Shown piece after piece: positions 41,724 to 51,377 of a DNA stretch of 64,000 nt. This DNA comes from Sinomonas cellulolyticus. GTDB lineage: Bacteria > Actinomycetota > Actinomycetes > Actinomycetales > Micrococcaceae. The notes beneath the pieces are model-generated. The model did no database searches, was not told the origin of the DNA, and saw nothing but the letters and a program-made list of their open reading frames with translations. Each line of letters starts with the position of its first letter. The first letter of the stretch is position 1. The translations under genes were made by a program, and so were the position numbers. The stretch is taken from the NCBI RefSeq assembly GCF_014656475.1, contig NZ_BNCM01000011.1:1-64000 (forward strand), written 5' to 3'.

Positions 41724-42237
41724 CACTGGCGCACCACCCTCTTCACCTCAGGCTTCTGGTTCTGCGCCGTGACTCCGTACTTCGCGATCGCGACCTTCGC
41801 CGACGACGTACTGAGCAAGTTCGGCTTCAGCGGCGGCTGGGCCGGTGGAGTGGGCCTGTCCGCACTTGCAACCGCGGGCGTTGTCACCACCGTGCTTCTG
41901 ATTGACAAGCTGGGCCGCCGAATCCTCACCGTGCCCGGGCAGTGGATCTGCACAGGGATCCTGCCGGTCATCGGACTCTGGACGAGCGCACCGGCGATCC
42001 TCGTGCTCGTCCTGTTCCTCGCCTTCTCCTACTTCAATGCCGGCTACACCACGCTGACCCAGGTCTATCCGGCCGAGGTGTTCCCCGGCCACCTGCGCGG
42101 GAGCCAACATCGGCATGGGCCCGAGCATGGTCGCAGCCGCCGTCGTCGCCTTGCTCGGCGCAGCGCTCTCGCAATGGCTCGCGCCTGAGACAAAGGGGCG
42201 AACCCTCGCCGAGATCTCAGCAAATTTCTCGCACTGA
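41724..42237 (+). pseudogene. C-terminal remnant of a sugar-porter MFS transporter
   Basis: From HWRTTLFTSGFWFCAVTPYF the sequence reads as helices 7-11 of a sugar-porter MFS protein, including LLIDKLGRRILTVPG and the VYPAEVFPGHLRG motif. At about 42101 the frame changes and continues ANIGMGPSMVAAAVVALLGA and PETKGRTLAEISANF, the usual C-terminus, to TGA 42235. The N-terminal six helices are missing and there is no start. Confidence 0.8.
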
Positions 42238-42309
42238 CACCGGGACTGCACGGTCGACTCGAGGCAGAACCAAGGGGGCCGGGCAGCCGGGTAAGCGGGT
42301 AACCGAGCC

Positions 42310-42359
42310 CGCGTAGAAGGGGCCTTCGCCGCACCAGCGGCGGAGGCCCCTTCTACGCG
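42310..42359. terminator. Hairpin at the end of the Pr6Pr gene
   Basis: Perfect 15-bp arms (CGCGTAGAAGGGGCC and its complement at 42345-42359), extended by a weaker inner stem, overlap the stop region of the reverse-strand gene at 42353. It can terminate that gene. Confidence 0.7.
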
Positions 42360-43090
42360 TCCAGGCCGCCTGAGCCGGATGCGTGCCGGATGGCCGACGA
42401 ACGGGCACGGCCCGCAGCCAGTGACACGCGGATGTTGCCGGCCGCGTGCAGGAGCAGGGCCACCACGAGGAAGGCGACCAGCACCTCGCCGGTGGTGACG
42501 AACACCGCCGCCCACCCGCCGTCGAGCGTCGGGTCGAGGAAGTCATAGACGTACCAGCCGTCGATCGCGCCTCGGATCCACGAGAAGGCCAGGAACGCCG
42601 CCGGGTAGATCATCCAGGCGAACGGCCGCCACCACGGACCGCGGACCGTCCGGGTGACGAGGAGCCAGTCGAGCGCCATGACGAGCGGGACGATGCGGTG
42701 GTGGATCATCTGGGGCCAGTACATGTCCAGCGTCCACCACGGCTCGCTGGGCGGGGCGACGAGGACCACGTAGATGATGCCCGTCATGACCATGTAGAAG
42801 GCGAGCGCGCCGAAGAGGTGGTCCCACCAGCGCGGGAGGCGCTCGCGCCGCCACGCGGCGGAGGCGATGAGCACGAGCCCGACAGCCAGATTGGACTGGA
42901 CCGTGAACTCCGAGTAGAGCTGCGGGATGTCGACATCGTTGGTGGGGAGGGTCGCATCGAACGTCTTCTGGACGAGGGCGATGAGCACCGCCACGCCGAC
43001 GAGCGCGCGCACGAGGCGGATCCAGAGGCGGTCGGGATCCAGTGCTTGGTTGACGCCCGGCCGGCCCCGGAGGGTCGATGCTGCGGTCAT
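42353..43090 (-). CDS. Pr6Pr-family membrane protein
   Basis: The 245-residue protein has six or seven helices with the family pattern FTVQSNLAVGLVLIASAAWR, LAFYMVMTGIIYVVLVAP, MIHHRIVPLVMALDWLLV and PFAWMIYPAAFLAFSWIRGA. The HHRIVPLVMALDWL segment is the hallmark of Pr6Pr/F420-associated membrane proteins. Function is unknown. Confidence 0.82.
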   Translation of the reverse strand: MTAASTLRGRPGVNQALDPDRLWIRLVRALVGVAVLIALVQKTFDATLPTNDVDIPQLYSEFTVQSNLAVGLVLIASAAWRRERLPRWWDHLFGALAFYMVMTGIIYVVLVAPPSEPWWTLDMYWPQMIHHRIVPLVMALDWLLVTRTVRGPWWRPFAWMIYPAAFLAFSWIRGAIDGWYVYDFLDPTLDGGWAAVFVTTGEVLVAFLVVALLLHAAGNIRVSLAAGRARSSAIRHASGSGGLDA

Positions 43091-43224
43091 GGTCTCAGTG
43101 TCGGGCGCGCGGTCCGGCGGTCCCAGAGGCGAAAGTACCGCTCCCGCCCAGTTCCAGAGCGCGGCTCCGGCATGCCTCGGCGTGTCCGCGCCTGCCCGCG
43201 TGAGAAGTGGGCGGGAACGCGCGC

Positions 43225-43260
43225 GCTACTCCGCCTCCCAGCGTGCTACTCCGCCTCCCA
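43225..43260. repeat. 20-bp tandem duplication at the ABC permease stop
   Basis: GCTACTCCGCCTCCCA occurs at 43225-43240 and 43245-43260. On the reverse strand each copy encodes W-E-A-E-stop, so a second in-frame end follows the true stop. A recent slippage event is likely. Confidence 0.7.
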
Positions 43261-44034
43261 CCGGAACCAGCGGATGCCGATGCCGGCGAAGACGGCCGTG
43301 TACCCGACCAGCACCACCACCTGCCACGTGTTCTGCACCGACCACTCCCCGCCCGTCACCCCGGCGAACAGCTCCATGAGCGCCCCCACGGGGGTCCAGG
43401 CGGAGAAGTTCTTGAAGTCGTCCCCGAGGATCCCTGTGGGGCCGAGGATGCCGGCCAGGAACAGCACGATGTACAGCACGCGCGCGATCGCGTTGACCAC
43501 GCCCGCAGACCTGACGAGGCCCACGAGGGCCTGCCCGATCGCGAGGAACACCGCCGCGCCGAGGAGCGAGACCAGGAGAATGAGGAGGTACACGGAGGGG
43601 GAGAACACCACGCTGTGCAGGATGCTGCCGACGATCATCACCACGATCCCCATGACCACGTCCGCCGCGAACTGCACGGCGAGGCGGCTGCCCATGATGG
43701 CCCAGGTGGGGGCGGGGGTCACGCGGAGCCGCTGGAAGACGCCTGCGGTGCGGTCCCCCGCGAGGGTGGTCGAGTACGCAATGAGTCCCGAGGACAGCAG
43801 CCCGTAGGTCAGGGCCATGCCGATGAGGAAGCCCGGGTTGCCGATCCTGCTCCCGCCCCGGTTGGTGATCACCAGGATCACGATGGGCACCACGAAGTTC
43901 AGCAGGATGACCTGGCGGCTGCGCACGAGCACGGTCGCGTCCGCGGTCAGGAGCGCGCGGACGGCGAGCGCGGCCGACGGCGCCCGGCCGGCCTCGGGCG
44001 CGCGCCGCGCCTGCGGCAGCGCAGAGTCAGTCAC
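43246..44034 (-). CDS. ABC-2 type transporter permease
   Basis: The 262-residue permease has six membrane helices (for example VILLNFVVPIVILVITNRGG, MALTYGLLSSGLIAYSTTLA, SVYLLILLVSLLGAAVFLAI). It starts at GTG 44034 and overlaps the ATPase gene by eight bases. The pair forms a DrrAB-like exporter of lipids, drugs or antibiotics. Confidence 0.85.
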   Translation of the reverse strand: MTDSALPQARRAPEAGRAPSAALAVRALLTADATVLVRSRQVILLNFVVPIVILVITNRGGSRIGNPGFLIGMALTYGLLSSGLIAYSTTLAGDRTAGVFQRLRVTPAPTWAIMGSRLAVQFAADVVMGIVVMIVGSILHSVVFSPSVYLLILLVSLLGAAVFLAIGQALVGLVRSAGVVNAIARVLYIVLFLAGILGPTGILGDDFKNFSAWTPVGALMELFAGVTGGEWSVQNTWQVVVLVGYTAVFAGIGIRWFRWEAE

Positions 44035-44797
44035 GGATGGCCCTCCCTGTCAGTCCGATGAACACGTCCTCGAGGGTCACGTCCCCGTGGGCGACGGCCA
44101 GCACGCTCGGGTCTCCCCGGTGCTCCTCGACGAGCGCCGCGGGCGCGCCGAGTGCCAGGAGCCTCCCGTGGTCCATGATGGCGACCCGGGCGCAGACGGC
44201 CTGCGCCTCTTCCATGGAGTGCGTGGTGAGCAGGACGCTGCCGCCGGCGCGGCGCGAGTCCTCGATGCGGTCCCAGAGCTGGCGGCGGGACTGGGGGTCG
44301 AGGCCGGTGGTGGGCTCGTCGAGGAGGAGGATGCTCGGGTCGTGGAGCGTGGCGACCATGAGCGAGAAGCGCTGCTGCTGGCCGCCGGAGAGCTTCTTGA
44401 ACGGCTTGCCCGCCTCCTGGGAGAGCCCCGCGTCGCGCAGCCGTTCGTCGATCTGGCGGCGGCCCATCCTCACGCCGTAGAGCCCCGCGTACAGCCGGGC
44501 GATGTCCTCGATCCTCAGCTCGGGCTGGAAGCTCGAGGCCTGCAACTGAACGCCGAGGCTCGCCTTGAGCGCGGCGGGCGCGTGAGCGGCGTCGTGCCCG
44601 GCCACGGTGACCCTACCCGCGTCCGGCGCCCGGAGCCCCTCGATAACGTTGAGGGTCGAGGTCTTGCCGGCCCCGTTCGGGCCGAGGAGCCCGAAGATCT
44701 CCCCCCTTCGCACCGAGAAGGTGAGCCGGTCCACGGCGGTCTGCGCGCCGTAGCGCACCACGAGGGCCTGGACATCCAGGACCGTCTCGGCTTCCAT
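44027..44797 (-). CDS. ABC transporter ATP-binding protein
   Basis: The 256-residue ATPase has Walker A GPNGAGKTST, signature LSGGQQQR, Walker B SILLLDEPTTGLDP and the switch His in THSMEEA. The DrrA-like layout (short protein, single domain) fits the adjacent permease. The chosen start is ATG 44797; a further in-frame ATG lies at 44827. Confidence 0.9.
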   Translation of the reverse strand: MEAETVLDVQALVVRYGAQTAVDRLTFSVRRGEIFGLLGPNGAGKTSTLNVIEGLRAPDAGRVTVAGHDAAHAPAALKASLGVQLQASSFQPELRIEDIARLYAGLYGVRMGRRQIDERLRDAGLSQEAGKPFKKLSGGQQQRFSLMVATLHDPSILLLDEPTTGLDPQSRRQLWDRIEDSRRAGGSVLLTTHSMEEAQAVCARVAIMDHGRLLALGAPAALVEEHRGDPSVLAVAHGDVTLEDVFIGLTGRAIRD

Positions 44798-44851
44798 GCC
44801 CTGATCGTCTCCCCGCTGCCTGTGCACACTCTGTGAGCCTGCTGGGTGCCC

Positions 44852-46444
44852 CTACTCCGTCTCCTGCTGGTGCATAAGACGGACTTCCTCGGCGTCGAGC
44901 TCGCCCTGGATGATGCGCAGCACCGTGTCGTCGATGGTCTTGTCGTCGCGGAGCCTCACCACAGTGGTCCGCTTCCGCGCGATCATCGCCAGCCCGAGGC
45001 GCCTGTACTGCCGGGTGCGCACCACCGCAGGGTGCTCCTCGTCGTCGAACCCGGCGTTGAGCGCCTCCAGCCGCTCGCCGTACTCGCCCCGGATCCGTTC
45101 GAGGACGTCGTCGTCGGCGCCGATCTCCCGCGCAAGGGACGGCAGAGCCTCGAGGGCCTCCTCAATGGAGGTGCGCTTCGCGGTCACGAGCTCCTCCACG
45201 ATCTTCGTGTCCTCCGGAATGCGCGACCAGCGGATGACCTTGGGCAGCGCCATGCCCTGCAGGACCAAGGAGGCGGCCACGACGAACGCCGTGATGAACA
45301 CGATCGCGTTGCGTTCGGGGAACTGGCCGCCGTCCGGGATCGAGAGGGCGACGGCGAGCGAGACGGCGCCGCGGAAGCCCGCCGTCGTGCTCATCACCCG
45401 GGCGCGGTTCGTGGTGCGCAGCTTGCGCTGGTAGGGGCGGCGGTCGATGGCCCGGATCAGGTAGGCGGAGACGACCAGCACGGCGAGGCGCGTGACGAGG
45501 ATCGCCGCGTACACGGCGATGCTGATGAGGAGGACCTGGCCGAAGGCCTGTCCGTTCGCCCGGCCCACCGTGGTCCACAGCCCGGCGACCGCGGAGGGCA
45601 GCTCGAGGCCCACCAGCACGAAGAGGGCCCCGTTGAGCAGGAAGGTCACGAGCGACCAGAACGCCACGGACTGCTGGCGCGTGTGCGCGGAGATGGTCAG
45701 CGGGGCATTCCGGGAGATGTAGAGCCCACACGCGACGACGGCAAGCACTGGGGAGGCGCCGATGAGCTCCCCGAGCAGGAACGCCACGAAGGGCGTGAGG
45801 ACCGTCGCAGCGTTCCCCGCCATGGCGTGCTCGATCCTGCGGCGGATCGCGAGCATCGCCCATCCCACGGCGACGCCCACGGCCGCGCCGCCCACGAACG
45901 AGTACACGAATTCGCCGGACACGAGCGGCAGGCTGATGTCGCCGTCTCCCGTGGCCGAGCTGAGCGCCACGCCGTAGACCACGAGCGCCGTGCCGTCGTT
46001 GACGAGGCTCTCGGCGCGCAGCACCGTCATCTGCCGCCGCGGCAGCGCCTTCCCCAGGGAGGCGACGGCGGTCGCATCGGTCGGGGCGACCGCCGCGCCG
46101 AGGATCCACGCGGACCCCCAGTCGAGGCCGAGCGCGTGGGCCACCGAGGCGACCACGGCGGCCGTGATGACCACCAGGAGCGTGGCAGAGAGCAGGATGC
46201 CGCGGATGAACCGGCGCAGCTCCCGCAGGGACGTGGTGAGGCTCTCCCAGTAGAGCAGCGCCGGCAGGAACAGGAGCAGGACCGTCTCGGGCGGCAGGCC
46301 CACGCCGCGGAACACCGGCACGAGGCTGAGCAGGAGGCCGGCCAGGAGGTACAGGACGGGCTCGGTCACCCGGAGTGGGCGCGCGACGACACTTCCCAGC
46401 ACCACTGCGGCACCGAGGACGACGATGAGTTCCAGACCGAGCAT
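44852..46444 (-). CDS. CPA1-family Na+/H+ antiporter
   Basis: The 530-residue antiporter has about 12 helices and the NhaP/NHE core: AVAPTDATAVASLGKALP and ESLVNDGTALVVYG with the ion-binding Asp. FRGAVSLAVALSIPDG is the second conserved region. The C-terminal ~130 residues form a cytoplasmic regulatory tail. It expels sodium in exchange for protons. Confidence 0.9.
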   Translation of the reverse strand: MLGLELIVVLGAAVVLGSVVARPLRVTEPVLYLLAGLLLSLVPVFRGVGLPPETVLLLFLPALLYWESLTTSLRELRRFIRGILLSATLLVVITAAVVASVAHALGLDWGSAWILGAAVAPTDATAVASLGKALPRRQMTVLRAESLVNDGTALVVYGVALSSATGDGDISLPLVSGEFVYSFVGGAAVGVAVGWAMLAIRRRIEHAMAGNAATVLTPFVAFLLGELIGASPVLAVVACGLYISRNAPLTISAHTRQQSVAFWSLVTFLLNGALFVLVGLELPSAVAGLWTTVGRANGQAFGQVLLISIAVYAAILVTRLAVLVVSAYLIRAIDRRPYQRKLRTTNRARVMSTTAGFRGAVSLAVALSIPDGGQFPERNAIVFITAFVVAASLVLQGMALPKVIRWSRIPEDTKIVEELVTAKRTSIEEALEALPSLAREIGADDDVLERIRGEYGERLEALNAGFDDEEHPAVVRTRQYRRLGLAMIARKRTTVVRLRDDKTIDDTVLRIIQGELDAEEVRLMHQQETE

Positions 46445-46606
46445 GGGCGGTGAGGAGGGCCGTGGTGGATCTGTTGCGCTCCGCCGGCTCCTACCCCTCC
46501 GGGGGCGTGGCTGCCGTCATGATGTCTCGGTTCTCCACGGCATCCTCCGTCTCATCGGCGCGATAGGGCTTCCGTCGCGGAGCCGATACCCCGCAGGCGG
46601 CGAAAC

Positions 46607-48427
46607 TCACGCGTCCGCAGGCACCTCCCGGCCCGGGGCAGCACTCCCATCGTCCTCGTACGCCTGTGCTCCGGCAAGCTCACGGCCCGCGACGTACCCG
46701 AAGGTGAGCGCCGGCCCCAGATTGATGCCGCCGGCGGGATAGAAGCCCCCCATGACGCTCGCCTGGTCGTTGCCGGCCACGAAGAGGCCCGGGATCGCCG
46801 AGCCGTCGGCCCGCAGCACGCGCGCGCGGCCGTCGGCGGCGAGGCCGGCGAACGTCCCGAAGGACCCGGGCACCACCTTGACCGCGTAGAACGGGCCCTT
46901 CTCGATCGGGGCGAGCGAGGGGTTCGGCCCCACCTTCGGGTCTCCGCCGTACCTGTTGAACTCGGTCTCGCCGCGCTCGAACTCGGGGTCGACGCCGCGC
47001 CGCGCGTTCTCGTTGAACCGCGCCACGGTCTCGCGCAGCCCCGCCGGGTCGATGCCGCATGCGGTGGCGAGTTCCTCGAGCGTGCGCCCGCGCTTGAGGT
47101 ACCCCGAGCGCAGGTACGGGAACAGCGGCACGGGGAGGGGCTTGGCCATCCCGAGCGGGTACTTCCGCACGAACCGTGAGTCCGCGACCTGCCACGATTC
47201 CACCGCCTCTCCTTCGGGGGTGGCCGCAACGAGGGCGGAAACGTAGTCGTAGTAGCCGTTGGCCTCGTTGACGAACCGCTTCCCGTCCCGGCGCACCCCG
47301 ATTGAACCGGGCTTCGCACGGTCCATGATGTGCGGGAAGACGCCGTTGCGGCCGAAGGCGGGCACCTTCCCGATCCGGTACGGCACGAGCGACACGGGGC
47401 ACCACGCCGCCGGCGACTCCACGTCGGTGACGAAGTGTGCCCCGACGGACTCGCCGAGCGTGATCCCGTCACCGCTCGTCTCCTTCGGCGCGAGCGTCCA
47501 GTGCTCGCGACCGGTGGTGGTGCCGGGAAAGAGCTCACGCCGCCGCGCGACGTCGTTCGGGAACCCGCCCGCCGCGAGCACGACGCCGCGCGCCGCCCTG
47601 ATCTCGTACTCGGCCGTGCCGCCGCCGGCCTGGGGGCCGCGCACGAGGGCCCCGGCGACGCCGCCGGTACTGTCCGTCAGCAGCCGCACGGCTGGCGTCG
47701 AAACGCGGACGTCCACGCCCAGGTCCTCGGCACTCTGGAGCAGCCGGCCCACGAGGGCGGTGCCGTTGACGAGCTGCATGCCCCTGCCGTGGGTCATGAG
47801 ATCGAGCACGTGCCGGGAGACCCGCCACACGGCGTGCGCGAGCCCCGAAGGGCTTCCCTGCGACGCCGAGAGGAACTTGGCCAGGTCCGGCCCCGCCATG
47901 ATGCCCATCCCGAGGAAGGACGTCTCGTACAGCTGTCCGCGCAGCAGCTTGCGGACTCGCGGGGACAGGCGCCGGGCGTCGACCGGGCGCGGCCCGACCG
48001 AGCGGTGGCCCGTGCCTGCGCCGGGGGTCTTGCCGTAGATGTCGCGGATCTTGGCCCCGGGCGTGAACTTCAGGCTCGTCTTGCCCTCGAAGAACCCGAC
48101 CATGTGCGGGACGGCCTCGAGGAAGGCGTCGATCCGCACTGCGTCATACCTCTCCCCCAGCCGATGGCGGAGGTAGGTGCGGAACTGCTCCGGGTCCTCG
48201 TCGACGCCGTCCGCCTTCGCGAGCGGGTTGCCGGGCGTCCAGGCCCACCCGCCGGACCACGCCGTGGCGCCGCCACACACCTCGGCCTTCTCGACCACCA
48301 CGACGCGCAACCCGTGGTAGGCGGCCGTCACGGCCGCGGCGAGGCCCCCGGCGCCCGAGCCGATCACGAGGACGTCGGTCTCGACCGGTGGGGGCGTGCT
48401 GGCCGCGGCGGTGGCGGGGGCGCTCAT
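46607..48427 (-). CDS. FAD-dependent dehydrogenase, 3-ketosteroid-delta1-dehydrogenase/fumarate-reductase fold
   Basis: The 606-residue flavoprotein opens with the FAD motif VLVIGSGAGGLAAAVTAAY, then KAEVCGGATAWSGGWAWTPG, and closes with GLFVAGNDQASVMGGFYPAG and GINLGPALTFGYVAGRELA, as in KstD-type and fumarate-reductase flavoproteins. Last gene of a six-gene operon with shikimate dehydrogenase and a dehydratase-like TIM barrel. It may add or remove a C=C bond in a cyclohexane-carboxylate ring; its role is inferred. The start is ATG 48427, overlapping the previous gene's stop as ATGA. Confidence 0.8.
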   Translation of the reverse strand: MSAPATAAASTPPPVETDVLVIGSGAGGLAAAVTAAYHGLRVVVVEKAEVCGGATAWSGGWAWTPGNPLAKADGVDEDPEQFRTYLRHRLGERYDAVRIDAFLEAVPHMVGFFEGKTSLKFTPGAKIRDIYGKTPGAGTGHRSVGPRPVDARRLSPRVRKLLRGQLYETSFLGMGIMAGPDLAKFLSASQGSPSGLAHAVWRVSRHVLDLMTHGRGMQLVNGTALVGRLLQSAEDLGVDVRVSTPAVRLLTDSTGGVAGALVRGPQAGGGTAEYEIRAARGVVLAAGGFPNDVARRRELFPGTTTGREHWTLAPKETSGDGITLGESVGAHFVTDVESPAAWCPVSLVPYRIGKVPAFGRNGVFPHIMDRAKPGSIGVRRDGKRFVNEANGYYDYVSALVAATPEGEAVESWQVADSRFVRKYPLGMAKPLPVPLFPYLRSGYLKRGRTLEELATACGIDPAGLRETVARFNENARRGVDPEFERGETEFNRYGGDPKVGPNPSLAPIEKGPFYAVKVVPGSFGTFAGLAADGRARVLRADGSAIPGLFVAGNDQASVMGGFYPAGGINLGPALTFGYVAGRELAGAQAYEDDGSAAPGREVPADA

Positions 48428-49284
48428 GTGGGGGCTCCGTTCTGGGTGATGAGGGTGTGGGCTTGCTCGAGCACGGCGTCGGCCGCTCGCCTCAGCCGCC
48501 GGGCCCACCCGAGCGGGCCGAGACGCACGGCGTCGGCAGGAGAGGGAACCTCGACGCTCACCGGTGTGCCGGCCGGCAGGGCTGCGACGATCTCGGCAAG
48601 GTCCAGGGCACCCTCGCCGGGCGCGAGGCGTGCGGCGCGGGACTCATGAATGAGGCTGTCGCGGTCCGCAGGGCGGGCGGCGGGCGCGTCGCAGAGCTGG
48701 AGCATCGGGACGAGGCCCGCGATCTCGCCGAGCTCGGACAGGCTGCCGCCGAACCTGCGGAAGTGCAGGGTGTCCACCACGACCTTCGCCCCTGCGCCCC
48801 GCGCCGCGGCGGCAGCCGAGGCCAGCGAGTTGATGCGCTGGTACGAGATGGGCTCGAGGGTAGGGGTGATGCCGAACGCGCGCCCATCCTCGGCCATCTG
48901 GGCGAGGTTCTGGGCGAAGCGCCCGGGCTCGGGGTCAGCGCCGGCCACGGTCATCGTCTCCGCGCCGAGGGCGTGGCCGGCCTCGAGCATGCGCAGCCAC
49001 GCATCCCGCTGGCCGCGCCCGTCCTCGCCGAGCCCGTCCACGAGGAGGAATTCGATGTCCAGGACGCGCACGCCCGTGGACCGGACGTTCGCGAGGGTCT
49101 CGGCGAGCAGTGGCGAGCCGGGCTGGAGGTCGTAGGGCCTCTCGCCTGGGGTCACCGGGCGGACCCGGGCTCCGATGAAGTCGAACCCGGCCTCCGCGGC
49201 CAGGAGCACGAGGTCCGGCGGGGCCGTGTCCAGGAGCGAGAGCTGGGCCAGGCCCACGTCTCGGGTGGGCTGGTGGACGGTCAT
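48424..49284 (-). CDS. Xylose-isomerase-like TIM barrel, possible 3-dehydroshikimate dehydratase
   Basis: The 286-residue sugar-phosphate isomerase/epimerase-type protein has candidate metal ligands in TPTLEPISYQR, VVVDTLHFRRFGG, MLQLCDAP and SVEVPSPAD. This Glu/Asp-His/Glu pattern is shared with AsbF/QuiC-type 3-dehydroshikimate dehydratases, which make protocatechuate. The neighbours (shikimate dehydrogenase and a shikimate-type transporter) support that reading. An epimerase acting on another cyclitol is possible. It overlaps both neighbours by four bases. Confidence 0.7.
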   Translation of the reverse strand: MTVHQPTRDVGLAQLSLLDTAPPDLVLLAAEAGFDFIGARVRPVTPGERPYDLQPGSPLLAETLANVRSTGVRVLDIEFLLVDGLGEDGRGQRDAWLRMLEAGHALGAETMTVAGADPEPGRFAQNLAQMAEDGRAFGITPTLEPISYQRINSLASAAAAARGAGAKVVVDTLHFRRFGGSLSELGEIAGLVPMLQLCDAPAARPADRDSLIHESRAARLAPGEGALDLAEIVAALPAGTPVSVEVPSPADAVRLGPLGWARRLRRAADAVLEQAHTLITQNGAPT

Positions 49285-51377
49285 GCGAGGGCTCCTTCGA
49301 GTGCTGGGGCCGGTGCGGTGGTGCGTCCGGGCTCGGGCGCGAGGGCTGCGGCGAGGCGCTGGGCGGCGTCGTACCCGCTCTTGATCGCGTTCGAGGCCGT
49401 GGGCGGGAGCTGGTCCACGAGCGTTCCGGCGAGCACCACGGGCACGCCGGCAGTCAGGCCGAGCGCGGCCTCGCGGCCCTCGCGGTCCACCGCGGCGCTG
49501 AGGGGGACGACGCCGCGCGAGACCAGGACGGGGCCGGGAGCCTCGAGCCACTGCTCGCCGTCCGGGCCGACGACGCGGACGCGGCCAGCAGGCGTGCCGG
49601 CCGCCTCGGCCTCGACGATGCGGGAGTCGAGCACGATCCGCACGTCCGGGTCAGCCTCGAGCCGCGGAACGGCGAGGATCTTGGCGCGGCGCCCGGATTC
49701 GGGGGCGATGACCTGCTCCGGCCCGACGATGAGCACACTGGTCCCGTGGGTCGCGAGGGTGTCGGCGACGGACATCGCGACCGCGTCGGCGCCCCAGATC
49801 GTCAGCGACTCGGGCCAGCAGTCCTCGGATGCGGCGGATCCGCTGAAGAGCCGCGGACGGGCGGCGAGCCAGTCGCGGACGTCGAGCACGCCGTCGTGCG
49901 CTGCCTCGCCAGTGACCCGGAAGCCGTGCTCCGGGCGAGTGCCGCCGGTCGCGACGACGATCCCGTCCGCCCCGAGTTCCCGCGCCAGTGCGGCGAGGTT
50001 CGCAGGATCCCGGCGGGAGCCGAACCGCACTTCGACGCCGAGCCGCGCGAGCTCAGCGCGGTTCCAGTCCAGGTAGCGGTGGAAGTCCGGCGTGGGGCGC
50101 ATGGACGCCGCGAGCGCGAACTGTCCGCCGATCCGCTCCCCCGCATCGAGCAGCGTGACGCGCCCGCCCACCTCGGCGAGCTCGCGCGCCGCCGTCAGGC
50201 CCGCCGGGCCGGCACCCAGGACGACGAGGTGGGGGACGGAACCCCGCACCCGGGGCGTCGCGACGGGGACCCTCGAGCGCCCGACGGCGGGGTTGACCGT
50301 GCACGTGACCTGGCCGAGCCCGAGGTTGTCGATGCAGACGTTGCACGCAATGCAGGGCCGGTAGCGGGCACCTTCCAGGACCCCGCGGACGAACGCCGGG
50401 TCCGCATGGACGGCGCGGCCGAGGGAGACGAAGTCGCACACGCCATCCACCAGCTGGGCCTCCACCGCCTCAGGCGAATTGAGGCGGCCTGCCATGCCGA
50501 GGGGAATGCCGAAGCGGCGGTAGGCCCGCGCGTAGTCGGCAAGGACGCCGGGCTTCCACTCGCCCGACTGCACGATCCACTCGCCGGCCTCGTAGGAGCC
50601 GGCGGAGAGGTCCAGGAAATCGAGGGCGTCGAGCTCGAGGCGGGACACCACGTCGAGCGTCTGCTCCGGGCTGAGCCCACCCGGAACGCCCTCGAGCACC
50701 GAGACCCGGATTCCCACGAGGGCCTCGGGCGCCGCGGCACGGACTGCCCGGATGACGAGGTTGGCGAAGTGCTCGGGAGCACCGAACTCGTCGTGACGGC
50801 CATTGGTGCGCGCGGACATGAACTGGTGAACGAGGTATCCGTGCCCGCCGTGGATGCTGATCGCGTCGAATCCGGCGTCAACGGCGCGCCGCGCCGCGTG
50901 GCCGTAGGCCTCGACGAGCTCGTAGCACTCCTGGGTGGTGAGTGGGCGGGGCATTTCGCCGCCCGCGACTTCGCACGGCACCGCCGCCGGTGCGACTGGC
51001 GGGAGGCCACTGACCGCGGACTGCGCCGTGCGGCCGCCGTGGTTGATCTCGACGGCGGCGAGCGCTCCGGCCGCGTGGATCTCGCCGGTGAGCTCGCGGA
51101 ACCCCGGGATGACGGCGTCGGTGTGCAGGCCGAGCTGGTGGGTGCGGCCCTTGCCGTCGGCCCGGACGTAGGTGGCCTCGGTCGTGACCATGGCGAGGCC
51201 AGCGCGGGCGCGGGTCACGAGGTAGTCCGCGTACTGCTCGGTCATGCGGCCGTCGGTGGTGCCGTAGTTGCGCTCCATCGGCGAGCTCACGAGGCGGTTC
51301 CGGAGGGTGTGCTGCGGGCGGCCATGGCGGCCGAGGGTGAGAGGGGTGGGTGCCAGCGGGGTGGCGGCGGAGTTCAT
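49281..51377 (-). CDS. NADH:flavin oxidoreductase, 2,4-dienoyl-CoA-reductase type
   Basis: The 698-residue three-domain protein has an N-terminal old-yellow-enzyme barrel (SPMERNYGTTDGRMTEQYAD, then FDAISIHGGHGYLVHQFMSA), a 4Fe-4S cysteine set (RPCIACNVCIDNLGLGQVTC) and FAD/NAD domains (VLGAGPAGLTAARELAEVGG). This is the FadH/trimethylamine-dehydrogenase architecture. In a shikimate operon it may reduce or rearrange an unsaturated ring acid. Four-base overlaps tie it to both neighbours. Confidence 0.82.
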   Translation of the reverse strand: MNSAATPLAPTPLTLGRHGRPQHTLRNRLVSSPMERNYGTTDGRMTEQYADYLVTRARAGLAMVTTEATYVRADGKGRTHQLGLHTDAVIPGFRELTGEIHAAGALAAVEINHGGRTAQSAVSGLPPVAPAAVPCEVAGGEMPRPLTTQECYELVEAYGHAARRAVDAGFDAISIHGGHGYLVHQFMSARTNGRHDEFGAPEHFANLVIRAVRAAAPEALVGIRVSVLEGVPGGLSPEQTLDVVSRLELDALDFLDLSAGSYEAGEWIVQSGEWKPGVLADYARAYRRFGIPLGMAGRLNSPEAVEAQLVDGVCDFVSLGRAVHADPAFVRGVLEGARYRPCIACNVCIDNLGLGQVTCTVNPAVGRSRVPVATPRVRGSVPHLVVLGAGPAGLTAARELAEVGGRVTLLDAGERIGGQFALAASMRPTPDFHRYLDWNRAELARLGVEVRFGSRRDPANLAALARELGADGIVVATGGTRPEHGFRVTGEAAHDGVLDVRDWLAARPRLFSGSAASEDCWPESLTIWGADAVAMSVADTLATHGTSVLIVGPEQVIAPESGRRAKILAVPRLEADPDVRIVLDSRIVEAEAAGTPAGRVRVVGPDGEQWLEAPGPVLVSRGVVPLSAAVDREGREAALGLTAGVPVVLAGTLVDQLPPTASNAIKSGYDAAQRLAAALAPEPGRTTAPAPALEGALA

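Noticed and set aside
41680..42237. A functional MFS transporter gene
   Set aside because: It lacks the first six helices and a start, and changes frame near 42101.
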